The notes below the pieces were generated by a model, which was not told the DNA's origin, did no database searches, and saw nothing but the letters and a program-made list of their open reading frames with translations. 64,000 nt of DNA from the NCBI RefSeq assembly GCF_000005505.3, contig NC_016134.3, positions 26,549,584-26,613,583 of the forward strand, read 5' to 3'. Shown piece after piece: positions 45,141 to 57,344 of the stretch (its first letter is position 1; every line of letters starts with the position of its first letter). Made by a program: the position numbers and the translations under genes. This DNA is from Brachypodium distachyon. Taxonomy: Eukaryota > Streptophyta > Magnoliopsida > Poales > Poaceae.

Positions 45141-45928
45141 CTAAGGGAGTGTGGCTGTCGGTGTGGTCCCGTTCGCCTTCATCTTGGAGCGGGTGTTTGT
45201 AGCAGGGGTGTCCATCTCGTGGACCTCCTCGGGCTCCTCCTCCTCAGTCGGCTCCTCCTCCTGAGACTCCATCTCCTGATCCTGTGGCGGAGGTGGGAAC
45301 TGGACAGGCGCCGGTGCTGCAGCTGGTGCGGCTGCGGCGGTGGCTGCGATGAACGCCTGGAACTGCTCGTAGTAGTAGCAAGCCTGGTCCCTCTCATATT
45401 GCAGCTGCTCAATGGCGTCTCCCATGTTGAGGACAGTGTTCTCCAACACGGCCTTGTCCTCCAGCCACTGGGTCTTCTCTCCCAACAGATTACCAACCTG
45501 CTCCTCGGCTAGGTCGGCTCTGGTCATCTCGTGCTCGAGGCAAGACTCCAAGTCCACGGTGTTTATCTCCATGTTCTCGAAGTGGGTCGTCACTGGGGTC
45601 GCATCCTCGTCGTTGGTCGTAGCCACTGCCGAGCATGCATGGTTCTGCCACCTGTGCGAAGGCGCACTGCATGGTAGCGGCTGATGAAGGTGATATCCGG
45701 CGTAGCAGGCGCGATCTCACGCCCCCGGATCTTCGCCTTGATCTCCCACCGTGGCTGCCATCCCTCGGGTGCGGCGGTCTCAACTCGACCTCTGAACCTG
45801 GGTGGTGGTAGGTCGAGGAACACACACAGTGCCGCCAAAGGGGCACTGAATAACTGGTCGTCGTCCGTGGAGGGGTAGTAGACTCTGGTGAACGGCGGGA
45901 CATTGCCAAAAGGTGTTGGGCTTCCCAT
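45141..45928 (-). pseudogene. Extra ORF upstream of gag in the Tekay-type Gypsy
   Basis: Two overlapping frames (45928-45590 and 45626-45141) look like one reading frame of about 260 codons broken by a frameshift near 45610. The second part has a coiled-coil-like stretch (LEEQVGNL-type heptads), an Ala/Pro-rich linker, an acidic run (EEEPTEEEEPEE) and a basic end. Extra ORFs before gag are known in some rice Gypsy families such as RIRE3 and RIRE8. Function is unknown. The start is also present in the scrap at 37593-37623. Confidence 0.55.
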
Positions 45929-46395
45929 CTATAGAAAATAAAGAAGGAGATAAGGGAGTATCAGTGACATGATCAAATGGTCGAATGTAAGTAAAAATAT
46001 AATAAAAGTGGTAGAGTGGGAATCAAGTGATAAACATTAATATCAAGGGTGGGAATGTAAATATACAACTAGATGCATACTAACATGTGAACAACATGGC
46101 AACATGATTATAGTGGTGTATGGTGTAAAAATCAAATATGCATCTGTGGTATAATATAATAAACATGCATATGTGGTAATAAGCATAGTATTCGGTGTAT
46201 ATGTGAGATAAAACAATAAACATGTCATGCATATGCAAGATATAAATGCAAAGATTTAGATGAATAGGGATAAGGAATAAAATACATGTATATATATATA
46301 GATCACATAGGGATAAGAAATAATCCTAAGGTTTGGTCTTTGGTCTTGTCTTATCCTAATCCAAACTAGGGTCACGTTCCTACAGGCAACACATT

Positions 46396-46407
46396 GCTCT
46401 GATATCA
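46396..46407 (-). other. Primer-binding site, initiator methionine tRNA type
   Basis: The minus strand reads TGATATCAGAGC, two bases inside the 5' LTR end. It differs at one position from TGGTATCAGAGC, the usual plant initiator-tRNA-Met primer-binding sequence. Confidence 0.8.
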
Positions 46408-46409
46408 TC

Positions 46410-49400
46410 TGAAGCGATCCTCCCCCTCACTAGGGTTCGATCTCTGTGCTTATTTGTGCTAGTCCCTGGATCGACTCACTGCCAGACACAGTTCAAGATG
46501 TAATACTAAGATACAAAGGTCAAAAGTACTTTATCACATCGCATCATCCAGAACTTAAATTGTACTTACAAACTTGCATGACCTCTTGGGCCAGCATAAA
46601 CAAATAATGTTCAAAATCATGATAACATTGTATCATAAAGCTGCAGCGGAAAGGTAGAGCAAATGGGCCTCATCTACTCCCAGAGGAGAGAGCATGTTGG
46701 AATGTAAGCACATGACCCAAAGAATATCGACGAACCTCACTCTTCGTCAGTTTCACCTGCATTATTAATTGCAGCCACTACGTGGTCAATACATTTGAAT
46801 GTATTGGCAAGTTCACCTCGAAGTTATAACAGATCCTACCAAATATATGCAATTGAGGTATAGTGGGGTTCAGGCTTTATGGCGTGGTAGCAAAACATAG
46901 TTTATCTTACTACAAGTGAATGTTACGATATTGTTAACTAATGGACACGGGGTAGAAACACCCATGCTCCTATTAACCTAGAGCACATTGAGTAGAAACA
47001 TCAAGTGCCCCTACCCTGTTCAAACCATTCGTTTTATTTAAGAAGTTGGAATGAGTGAGACTTTCCTTACAGCTCCAATATCTAGTTACTCATAATTGTC
47101 CATAACCGGGGACACGGCTAAGTACTTAGTTTGACACTCTCGAGAGGTGGTACACTTTACCCACAAGAATTCGACGTGTTAATCCCTTGCTGTCCTCCAG
47201 GTGGAGTAGCAACGGCATCGACTTCAAGAATTTTCAGAACATGTTCACCCAAACCACCTGAGGGACCCGCGCTCCCACCTACACAACTACCTCAGTACAA
47301 TCCCTTGGATCTGGGTAAACATTTCTTACTCCATCCAGGCAGAGCCCATAATACCATGTGGTTGTACTAGTCCAGGAAACTAGTCCAGTCTCTGGTTATC
47401 CCAGGTGGCATCCCACATTGTGACGAAGGCGCTCCCCGAATCCACGGAAGAGACGTCCATGGACGATCCATTCCTGAATCCAGAAACTCGACTCGGAGTG
47501 ACCCACAGAAATGGACCTAACGTCATGACATCCGAATATTCAAAGCACCCCACCATTTCTTATTTGGGTTGTTTTTGCCAAGTTTCCAAAATACTCCACA
47601 ACATCAATTCTCATTTGATTGAGATTCCCTCCCATGTATACTAACATAGCAGGGCTAAGCAATTCTAATCACGATGGCAATTGGTGGAGGATTCATGGCA
47701 AAGGTAACCCTATAGCTAGTAGGTCAAGCATAGCTAGCATAAGTACGAGTAATAGTTCTATCAATGCATTTCTACAAACAACTCTAATGCATAAGTATTT
47801 AAAAACAAGTAATAATAGGATATGATCAAACTGAACTTGCCTTGATAGTAGTTGGTATTCAAACACTCTTCGCAATCACACAGTTCGCTCTCCGAGAAAA
47901 CTATACAATCAAGCAAACATACACATACATAAACACACCATACAAGCAAAAGAATATGTATGCCATGATGCAATGCAAAACATGTGACATGAGTGGTTTG
48001 ATTTTATTCGGGTGATCTACTGGTCCAAAGCATTCAGAATTAAGCACATGCAATTAGGGTTTTTAAGCAAAAGCAAAGGCTAAGGTTTAAACCCTAAAAT
48101 GAGATTTTATTTGCATCTGCAAAGCAATTTATTTCAAAATATTTATTTCTCTGTCCCATTGGACAGAGGACAATAAAACAAAATTTTGGGCACTGGTTTC
48201 ATTCAAAAAGGACTTCTAGATAATTAGTTATGATTTAAATGGCATAAAACCCTAATCTGTAATTTGAATGTGATTCAAATATTCAAATTTGACATTGGAC
48301 AGTGCTAAAAGATTCTGCACTTCCTAAGGATTCCAAAAAGGTGTGGATCACTAAATTTGGCCAAACAGATTTAAAGTTATGATCATTTGAAGTTACAGGA
48401 GCCTATCTGCAAAATGCCATTTAATTAATCCGGGGGATTAAAATTAGATTTTTATTTTATAAAAATAGATGCCACGTGTCGTGTACCTATTCGTCGGTAC
48501 CGGTTTGGTTAAGTGAATAAAAATGGATCTAATCGGAGTCGTTGATCAAAGATCGGACGGACGAGGGGCTAGGGTTTTACCGGGCGGCGGCGGCGGTCAC
48601 CGGAGACGGAGGGGAGGGCGGCGCGGGCAGGGGCACGGCAGCGCGGGGTCCTCCGGCGAAGCTGACGTCGCGGGGGTGGCCGGGGACGGCGCGGCGCGGC
48701 ACGGCGGAGACGGGGGCGCGGTCGGCGTGGGCTCGGGCGGCGGGGTCGTTGCCTAGGTCGAAGATGACGCGGCGGCGCGGGCGGTGAACTCCGGCGTGCT
48801 TCGGGCGCGTAGGGGCGGCGCTGCAGTGCACGGAAGAAGAAACGGCGCGCGTCAAATGAAGCGCAAGGATGAGTAGGAGAACAGGGGGAAGAAAATGGCG
48901 GCGCTTACCTATCAGCGGGTGCAGGTGCGGGGCGGGTGCGCGCGAGGAGTTGGGCCGGTTCGGCCCAATTCGGCCAGGCCGGTCCTTTTGCTCCTTTTTT
49001 TTTCTTTTACCCTTTTCTTTGTTCTGTTTTTCTTATTCCTATGATATCTTTTGATTTCGAACTCCAATTTGGTCCAAACAAAATCCAGAAAATTTGAAAA
49101 ATCATGTCCTACCATGATACAACTTTTGGGAGTAGTTTCTCTTCAAAATAAACTACATAAAAATACATTTTCCCTATAAATGCCTTTAGGGCCATATATC
49201 TATTTAAAGAAAATACATTTTCAACTCCAATGATTATCCAAAAATTATGGGATAGCTTATATATGCATTAAACCCCTTTTATACACAAAACCTATTGGTT
49301 TGAAGATCCAAAGTTCAAATGGGTGTAAACCCTAAGGTTCAAGTTGAAATAAAACTTTTAAAGCCTTTTGAGATTCAAATTTGAATGCAAACATGCAATT

Positions 49401-49460
49401 GTGGCATGATGCTCATGGGTGCAATGCACATGTAAAAGTTTGAAATTTTGGGATGTTACA
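46410..49460 (-). repeat. 5' LTR D of the Tekay-type Gypsy
   Basis: The 3,051-bp LTR runs from TGAAGCGATCC to GGGATGTTACA. It has the same layout as the solo LTRs at 11950 and 32816, with AT-rich ends and a GC-rich promoter-like core (48560-48960). It is the most complete LTR of the tandem set. Confidence 0.85.
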
Positions 49461-49754
49461 CCCTGGGGGTTAGCCCTAGGGTTAATTTTATGTGTGTAAG
49501 CATTCGTGCCGTGTATTTCTTATGTGTGTAAACATATTAAATGTGTGTTGACACCAGCCTTCGTGCCGTGTATTTCTTATGTGATGTGATACCGGCCGTC
49601 GTGCCGATGTGGGTGGGGTAATTTGTTTTTGACGCAGGCATCGAATTTCGTAGTGCAAAATGCTATTTTTTTTAGTAAAGGTCATGCCGAAATTTTCCAT
49701 TTTTGTCGAGCAAGCTGATTTGTTTATTTTTAAACAAAATTGTGTTGTAGCTCG
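49461..49754 (+). other. Leader/intron of the CACTA transposase gene
   Basis: The stretch holds CCGGCCGTCGTGCCGA (49592) and a degenerate copy near 49556, near-palindromes also present in the ORF2 genes. It ends in a T-rich tract and TAG at 49748-49750, a plausible acceptor just before the ATG at 49755. Confidence 0.5.
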
Positions 49755-52700
49755 ATGGGCCATGCTTGGATGTACGAGGACAGGTTACGTGTTGAGTGGA
49801 TAGAGCGGCTGAAGACTTTTGTCGATGCCGGCGTGGAAGATATGCATAGGAAAGGGGGTGATAAGATGTGTTGTCCCTGTGTGAGATGTCGGAACAGCAA
49901 GCTGTACGAGGCAGAGGATGTGGAGATGCACTTGCTCATGCAGGGATTTGTGTCAGGTTATTCAAGGTGGACTTCTCACGGGAAGGATGTCATTGAAGCC
50001 GATGGCGGCATTGAGATGGAAAACATGGAGTCTGATGACCAGCCTGGTGAAGAAGCATACCGTGGCCTGGATCCAGAACAGGACGTTCCAACCGGCAGGA
50101 TGGTTGAAATGCTCGACGATCAGCATCTGCAGAATCAGTTGGATGACCCCGAGGATGAGAGGGTGTCCCGTAAGTTCGAGAAGCTGAGGGGAGGATGCCG
50201 AGACACCGTTATATGAAAATGCCGGCGTGGATAAGAGTGTGCTAGAAGTAACGCTCGAGCTTTTGCGTATAAAGGAAAAATACAACATCGTGGACTCAGG
50301 ATTCATGAAGATTTTGAGTTACCTATGTACGGTACTTCCTCCGAGCAACAAGTTGGCTAAGAGCACGTACGAGGCGAAGAAAGTTACATGCCCACTCGGG
50401 TTAGAGGTCATCAGATACCATGCTTGTCCACTGGACTGCATCATATATAAGGGCGACTACAAAGACATGCACAACTGTCCAGTATGCAAAACATCCCAAT
50501 ACAGGAAGAAAGACCCCAATCCTGACGGCGGCGAAGAGGAAGAATTGAAGCGTGGTGCGGCAGCAAAGACGGTCTGGTATCTCCCGTGTGGCACCAGGCT
50601 GGAGTGTTGGTTCCAGAACGGGAAGGAGGCCAGGTGGTTCATCTACCATGACGCGACCAGGCGGATATCGATCCTGAGGGCGTGTACCGCAACGATGATG
50701 GAGTCCTCAGACACCCTGCAGATGCGGCTCAATGGAGGACTCTAGACAACGAATTCCCCGAGTTCGGTGCAGAGCCCAGGAACATTAGGTTCAGGATGAG
50801 TACGGACGGGATCAACCCGTTTGGAAACTTGAGCAGCAAACACAGCACATGGCCGGTGATCCTGTTCATATACAACCTCCACCCGTGGCTTGTCATGAAG
50901 AGGAAGTACATCCACCTATCAATGCTCATACAAGGCCCTAAGCAGCTTAGAGCTGATCTGAACATGTATCTGGAACTACTGAAGGATGAGCTCAAGGAGC
51001 TTTGGGAAAAGGGTCGAAAGGTTAGGGATGCTCATAAGAAGGAGGAGTTCACACTTCGAGCAGCTCTCCTGACATGTGTGCATGACTACCCGGCGAACGA
51101 GAACTCATCGTGCCAGTCAACACATGGGTACAAAGCATGCAGAAAGTGCGGGGACGAGACAAACGGTTGTTCCTGCCAGAATCAAAAAAGATTGTGTACA
51201 TGGGACACCGTAAGTGGCTGGAGATGAAGGACCCGTGGAGGGATGATAAGAGAAACTTCAACGGGAGGGCAGAGAGGCGGCACAAACCGAGGGAACTGAC
51301 TGGACACGAAGTATACGAAATTGTCAGGGACCTCGAAGTCGTGGCTGGGAAAGCACAGCCGGCTGCAGGTCCAGATGGTGGCGGCGTTACGTACAAGAGG
51401 AGGTCCGTGTTCTGGGACCTGCCTTACTAGAGGTTCTTACAGAGCCGTCACACCATAGACGTCATGCATGTCGAGAAGAACGTGTGCGACAGCCTGTTGG
51501 GCTTGATGATGCACCCCGCAGACAAGTCAAAAGATGGACCAAAGGCACGGAAGGACCTCACTACTACAAAAAGGTTTATCAGTAACGGTCCAAAAACATC
51601 ATTAGTAATGGACAGGACGACCGTCACTAACTTCCTGTTACTGATGATGGTCATCATCAGTAACGGTCGCTCCAACCGTTACTAATGATGCCATCATCAG
51701 TGGCGGTCACATGTTACAACCGACACTGATGTGGTTTTGCCAAAATAAAAAAAAAAGCACGGCCTCCCGGCCGGCCCGCACCAGAATCAGCGGCAATACA
51801 CAACAATACACAAATACATCATGTAATATACATTCAGTACAAAAGTACATCCATAGTCAACAAATCCCGAGTTCCAGCAAAAACGCATCGTCGAGATATG
51901 CGAGAGAGATGGAGCACTTTAGAAAAAACGAGAGAGGAAGAGAGGGAGAGAAACAAGACAGGGAAAGAGTACTTACCTAGGTCAACGGAGGCGGATCCAG
52001 CGGCGGGCTCGGGAGCGGCGGCTCCTCTCCATGGCGGCGCTCCATGGCTGCAGAAAGAGAGCAAAACTCAGATCTAGAGTATCTAGAGTGAGTGAGAGAG
52101 AGAAATCACACAGAGAGAGAGGGATAGAGAGATTAGAGAGAGATGGAGACTCACCGAGAGATCCGGGCGCCTTGGAACACTGCTGCTTCTCCTGGCGCCT
52201 TGGGAGGTGGCGCATGCGAGGGAGAAGGAGGGGCGCTGGCTCGAGGAGGGAGGAGTGGCGCTGGGCCGCTGGCTCGGGGAGGGGGGAGGGGCGCTCGACC
52301 GCTGGCTCGGGGAGGGAGGAGGGGCGCTCGGCCGCTGGCTCGGGGAGGGAGGAGGGAGGGAGATAGAGTGCGGCGGCTGGGGGAGGAGAGATGGGGATGG
52401 GGGAGATAGCGGGGGAGACGGGCGGGCGCTGCTGTGGGGGAAGCGAGAGGGGCGGGGAGGAGGGAGGAGATCGGGGAGGAGGGAGGAGATCGGGGTGGAG
52501 GAAGGAGAGAATCGGGGGCAGGGAAGGACCTGCAGTGGATGGGGATAAGGGAGAAGCTGTGGCCGATAGAGGAAGAGGCGCTGTAGGAAAACAAGAATGG
52601 TGAACGCACGATATATACACGATGCAAACCTGCGTGTTACAGTCTGAGCAAAGCCGAGCTGCATAGAATGTGCGAGTGTCTCCATGGCATCAAAGTTCCA

Positions 52701-54151
52701 TCGAACTACTCATCCAGCATCAAGAAACTCGTTGACATGAAGAGCCACAAGCTGGTTGGCATGAAGTCCCATGACTGCCACGTGATTCTCACGCAGCTGC
52801 TTCCGGTTGCAATAAGAGGCTGCATGGAGCCATGGGTGAGAGAGACGGTCATGAAGCTCTGTGACTTCTTCGACACGATTGGTCAGAAGTTCATTACGGT
52901 GGACCGTTGTCTACAACTGTGGGATGCAATGATACAGGTATTGTGCGAATGTGAGATGTTCTTTCCCCCAACGTTCTTCGACATTATGGTCCATCTGATG
53001 GTCCACGTCACCGATGAGATCTTGTTGTTAGGGCCATCGTTCGTGCACAACATGTTTGGGCCCGAACGATACAACGGGGTCCTGCCGCGATATGTTCGTA
53101 ACAGAGGGCGTCCCGAAGGAAGCATCATGGAAGGCTATCATGCAGAAGAGTGCGTTGAGTTCTGCACTGATTGGTTGGCGGACCGCAAACCCAAAGGGGT
53201 CCCCAAATCACGACATAAGGGGAAGGTAGAAGGTGAAGGTGGGCTTGGCCGGAAGGAGCTTGATGTGCATGCCTGCCAAAGAATGGACGACTTTATAAGA
53301 GCACACACATTGGTGCTGCAACTCACGCCAGAGGTCGAGCCGTTCATCGACATGCACATCAAAGAACTTTGAAACCTCAACCCTAACAGGAATGATGATT
53401 GGATCCAGCGAAAACACAATTCTACATTCGCCATGTGGTTGAAGGATCTTTGGTATCCGAGGGCTGCGGCGAATGAAGATGAGAAGACTGTCCAGGAGTT
53501 GTCACGGCTTCCCGACCGCAACGTCGTGACATACCGGTCGTACGCAATGAATGGGTATACGTACTACACCAAGGCTCAAGACTGTAAGAGTACGTACCAA
53601 AACAGCGGTATAGTGCTCGTAGCTGAGACGGGGACCGACAGCGAAGGCCAGACTGAAGCGTACTACGGCGTGGTCGAAGAGATCTAGGAGCTTGACTACA
53701 TCTTCACCACCATCGCCATGTTTCGCATAAGATGGGCACGCGATGTCAGGCATGAAATCATAGGTTCACAACAATGATTCTGCCAAAAGAGATTTCCCGT
53801 CATCAGGTGAACGTCAAAAGAATCTCGACACTGCATGAACAATGGCAGTTTGCTTCCAAATGCAAACAAGTCTTCTTCGTAGAAGACCCGATAGCAAAAA
53901 ACCGCGTAGTCATGAGGAGAGGTAAAAGGAGCATTGTTTGGGTCAACGGAGTAACTTCACAACAAGACTATGAAGGTTTCCCCGATCCCACGACCAGGCA
54001 AGAAGAAGAGGTGGCAAGACGGACGATCCAGACAAGAAAGAAGTCAAAATTACCCACACAAGACGAGGCCTACGCCAGAAGCAGCCACGATGAGGTCCAA
54101 ACGTATAAGAGGAAAGAGAAGACAACAAAGAAGAAAGACAAGATTGTCTAA
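49755..54151 (+). pseudogene. CACTA transposase (TNPD/Transposase_21 type)
   Basis: Domain order: an N-terminal transposase-associated zinc-binding region (MYEDRL..CPCVRCRNSKL, 49770-49910), Transposase_21 core (STDGINPFGN with an acidic residue near 50800; IDVMHVEKNVCDSLLG near 51460), DUF4218-like (FPPTFFDIMVHLMVH near 52970), DUF4216-like (GIVLVAETGTDSEGQ near 53610) and a basic tail to 54151. Breaks: frameshifts near 50205 and 50665, TAG at 51428-51430, an insertion at 51558-52523, and stops at 52584-52586, 53370-53372 and 53685-53687, with one base lost near 53757. It would have cut and joined CACTA ends. This copy keeps the core that the remnant at 23650 has lost. Confidence 0.85.
51558..52523 (+). 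mobile_element. Small CACTA-ended insertion, 3' end missing
   Basis: The terminus CACTACTACAAAAAGGTTTATC opens a subterminal region with a different motif, CAGTAACGG / CCGTTACTG. After 51780 come unrelated sequences ending in a purine-rich GGGGAGG tract. No TAGTG end is present. The ten bases GGAAGGACCT before it (51548-51557) recur after it (52522-52531). The other transposase copy (23741-23760) shows the uninterrupted target. Confidence 0.7.
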
Positions 54152-54409
54152 TAGTTCACTATTTGTGTAATTTTCAATGTAATTTGAATTCTAGCGAGGT
54201 TCGAATCTTAACTTGGTCAAATTTGAATACAAATGCCGTAAATTTGTTTGCTATGCTCGTTGATGATTTTCAATGTAATTTCAATTCTAACAAGGTTCGA
54301 ATCTTAACTTGTTCAAATTTGAAAACAAATGCCGTAAAGTTGTTCGCAATATTTTTCTACTGTGAATGCATATTTTATTTGCTTGTTTCATCATTATAAA
54401 GGAGAAAAA

Positions 54410-55345
54410 AAGTTTTTAAGCCCGCCCGGGTCAACTAGGCTGTTCGGGTTCGGGCCCAGCCAGGCGAACCCGGGTGCAGCCTACTACCTATTAGGCCAGA
54501 GCGGACACGGGCCCACGGGGCTGTTATCCGAGCCCACAAAGAACAGTACAGGCACCGGGCCCACGGGCCAGGCGAGGAGCACAGGAGACAGGCGAGATGA
54601 TTAATCGGAAGCTGATTGGAGAAGGGAGGAAAGCCTTATATGCTGGTCGAACAGCTTGTAAACTAGCGAGGTGGGACTGAACTCCCACCTCGCCTCACGC
54701 GGAGCCCGCAGAAGGACACCAGTGGCGGTCATTACAAGGAAAACCGCCATTGGAAGGGGACCAGTGGCGGTTATTACCGGGAAAACCGCCACTGGAAGGG
54801 GACCGGTGGCGGTGATTACAGGTAAACCCGCCACTATTGCGTGCTACCAGAAAAGGAGGCAAAAAAGTTTTTTAGCCCGCCCGGTCAACTAGGCTGTTTC
54901 GGGTTCAGGCCCAGCCAGGCGAGAACTCGGGAGCTGCCTACTACCTACTAGGCCAGAAGAGCACGGGCCCACAGGGCTATAATCCGAGCCCACCAGTGCA
55001 GACAGAGGGTACCGGGCGCACAGGCCAGGCGAACGGGAGTAGAGGAGAGAGCGGCATTTGTTTTTATTCGGAATCTGCAAAGGTAAGGGGAGTAAGCTAT
55101 TTATGCTGGTCGAACCGCTTGTAAACTAGCAAGGTGGGACTAAACTCCCACCTCGCCTTGCGCGGCAGCCCGCAGAAGGGGTACTAGTGGCGGTGATTAC
55201 ACGTAAACCCGCCATCGGAAGCATCCACCAGTGGCGGTGATTTTGCTGAAACCCGCCACTGGTGTGTGCTACAGAACTTGGGATTTCCCAAATCTTCTCC
55301 AACTCACCGGTGGCGGTTATTTTCCTGAAACTCGTCACTGATAAT
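54410..55345. repeat. Double AGCCCGCCCGG unit and CCAGTGGCGG arrays, third copy
   Basis: This is the same arrangement as 25600-26510: two AGCCCGCCCGG units (about 54418 and 54876), each ending in GAGGTGGGACT and CAGTGGCGG motifs. It places this element's transposase in the same position as the one at 23650-25369. Confidence 0.75.
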
Positions 55346-55919
55346 TATTTCAGAATGGACTATTATAATCCAATTATATTCTCTGCGTTCCCAAAAAATA
55401 TAGCAGTTGTACTTTTGGGTGTATAGTAATATTGCTTGTTCCCAATACTAGTTTTAGACATTAATTCATAGTATTTCATACAAATTTCTGTGATTATGTG
55501 CGGCTTTGGTGCTAATTTAATTCCATGCTACCACCACGCTCATGCGGCAACCCTCGCCTTCAGGGAGGATCCCTGGCTTAGGAGGACTCCGCCCCGGGAG
55601 GAGCCGCAAGACGGCTATAACGTCCTCGCCGCCGGCTGCGCCCCACCCCGACTAGCGGGCACGGGTGGCGAGGAAGTTATAGCCTCCCGGTGACAGCCCC
55701 CGCCACTAGGGAGACCTGGTTTTTCTGGGGAGCTCGTCCCGAGTGGCGTAACAGTCCTTGTTGCCCGGGAGCAAAACTGCTTGAGGGCCGCGGCAGGGAC
55801 GCGGTGATGGGTCCGAGCGGGCGGCGGGCGCCGGCACCGACGCCATCACAGCGTCCTCGCAACAACCCGTGCCCGAAAAAAGGCTCTCTCAAAGGGAATG
55901 CGGCCGGGTTTCTATGATA

Positions 55920-56290
55920 GTGCACCCGTCGGCACAAGGCACGGAGGGCATGCACTACCATAGAGTCTCCGCGACAGCCCCTGCTCCTTGCGGAGGTGTC
56001 TTATGGAGGGGCGCGGCAAGGGCACTGCAGCAATGCATCTCGTCCGTGCCGGACGCTGATGGGATGCACCACCACAATGCCTCCACGGCAACCCTTGCCC
56101 AGGAGCCACACACTTGAGGAGGTGCGGCAGGAGCACGGCGGCAGTGCACCCGTCGGCGCAGGACGCTGATGGCATGCACTACCACCATGCCTCTGCGTCG
56201 CCCCTCGGGACGGGCTCGATGGGGTGATGCGGCAGGGGCGCGATGGCAGCGCACGCGTCGGCGCTAAGCGCTGATGGGATGCACCACCAT
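55920..56290. repeat. ~110-bp tandem array
   Basis: The core GGGATGCACCACCA / GGCATGCACTACCA recurs at about 55950, 56054, 56170 and 56277, preceded each time by CACCCGTCGGCGCAGGACGCTGAT-like sequence (in shorter, variable form). The spacing is 104-116 bp. Confidence 0.6.
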
Positions 56291-56850
56291 CGCGCCTCCG
56301 GGGCACCACCTGCCTTAATAGCCCCGGACCCGGCTTCGCTCTGAGCCATTCCATGGCTGGGGCGCGCCTTTTATAGGCGCGGGAGGGGGGTTTGCCCCCG
56401 CGCGCGCGATGGACCCACACAGCACCCGTGGCACCCCTTCCTCGAAACGCGGCACAATCTCCGCCGTCATGTTTACCAGGCAACCGTGGCACACGTGGCG
56501 GCGTCCTCCCGAGTCAGAAGCCTCGGAGTGCGGTGAGCCCCTTGTGTTGCGGTCATTCCGCACCACAAGGCACCGGTGCATAGTGCAACCCGTGGCAGCC
56601 CACGGGCATCACAGTGCACAAAATTCCACCCTTTCCTGCAGGTTAGATTCTTACCAGTCCCGAGGTGCTGCAAATTTTTTCGAAATTTACGAAAATGCAC
56701 AAAGCAACACAGACAAACTCCTCCTGCCTCCCAGCCCTTGGGCACAAAGGGGTTGATGCCAGACTTGGATGTGAGGTTTCCCTTTCCCAGGCGCAGCGGC
56801 TGCACGGCGCGCGTTGTGGGGGCCCAGCAACGGCACGTCTAGGGATGGAC

Positions 56851-57084
56851 GTTGCGGGAAGCCCGGCAACCGGATGTCCAGCGATGCATGTTGCGGGAAG
56901 CCCGGCAACAGCATGTCCAGGGGGGCACGTTGGGGGAAGCCCGGGAACCGCATGTCCAGGGACGCACGTTGCGGGAAGCCCGGCAACCGCCTCTCCAGCG
57001 ACGCACGTGGCGGGAAGCCCGGCAACCGCCTCTCCCGCGACGCACGTTGCGGGAAGCCCGGCAACTGCATGCCCCGTGCCGGAA
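56851..57084. repeat. 39-bp tandem array, six units
   Basis: Units start at 56851, 56890, 56929, 56968, 57007 and 57046 with the core GTTGCGGGAAGCCCGGCAAC. The period is exactly 39 bp, a multiple of three, so repeated peptides appear in all six frames. These frames are not genes. Confidence 0.85.
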
Positions 57085-57344
57085 TGGTCCGGCAACGGGT
57101 TAATGTTTTCGAGGCTCCAACAGCCCCTGCTCACAACCAAGTTTGGAAAGACACCTTTGTGCACTTAAAGCAGGAGACAGAAGAAGGAAGAACATTCGAA
57201 CAAACAAGGAAAATTCAAAGCTCCGGGGCGAAATACTTATCTTTATTCACAATAACTAGTGGTTTACACACGGGGGCTGCCCGGCTACACTAGTTCGAGA
57301 GGTATGCATCGGAGGCATCACCCGAGGGTCCGGCTCCGCCGCTT

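Larger units (their letters stand above)
38105..49460 (-). mobile_element. Tekay-type Ty3/Gypsy retrotransposon with chromodomain
   Basis: Minus-strand order: 5' LTR D (46410-49460), primer-binding site, an extra leader ORF, gag, protease, reverse transcriptase, RNase H, integrase with C-terminal chromodomain, polypurine tract, 3' LTR C (38105-40312). The chromodomain and the integrase, placed after RNase H, mark a chromovirus of the Tekay/Del type. Several stops and a frameshift break the reading frames. No target duplication surrounds it because LTR C is shared with a deleted upstream copy. Confidence 0.9.
31399..55525 (+). mobile_element. CACTA (En/Spm) element, 5' part, split by nested insertions
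   Basis: The 5' terminus CACTACTACAGAAAACCCC at 31399 leads into a CCAGTGGCGG array (31430-32015). Tekay-type LTR DNA fills 32016-49460. The element resumes at 49461 with a leader, the transposase pseudogene (49755-54151, itself carrying an insertion), the double AGCCCGCCCGG unit, arrays, and the first 180 bp of the conserved block. It is cut at 55525 by the LTR at 55526. ORF2 and the 3' end are absent from the window. Confidence 0.8.
55526..57122 (-). mobile_element. 3' LTR of a second Tat-type Gypsy
   Basis: On the minus strand it begins TGTTGGAGCCTCG at 57122, directly after a purine-rich GAGCAGGGGC, and appears to end at 55526 where CACTA sequence stops. It contains two tandem arrays (39 bp at 56851-57084, about 110 bp at 55920-56290). 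The outer boundary is set by loss of CACTA similarity and a TG, so it is accurate to a few bases only. Confidence 0.65.

Noticed and set aside
52031..52548. Arg/Gly-rich frames in the small CACTA-ended insertion
   Set aside because: Purine-rich repeats (GGGGAGG, CTCGGGGAGG) give open frames on both strands without any domain.
56643..57293. Long overlapping frames of 127-173 codons on both strands
   Set aside because: They are produced by the 39-bp tandem array, whose period is a multiple of three.
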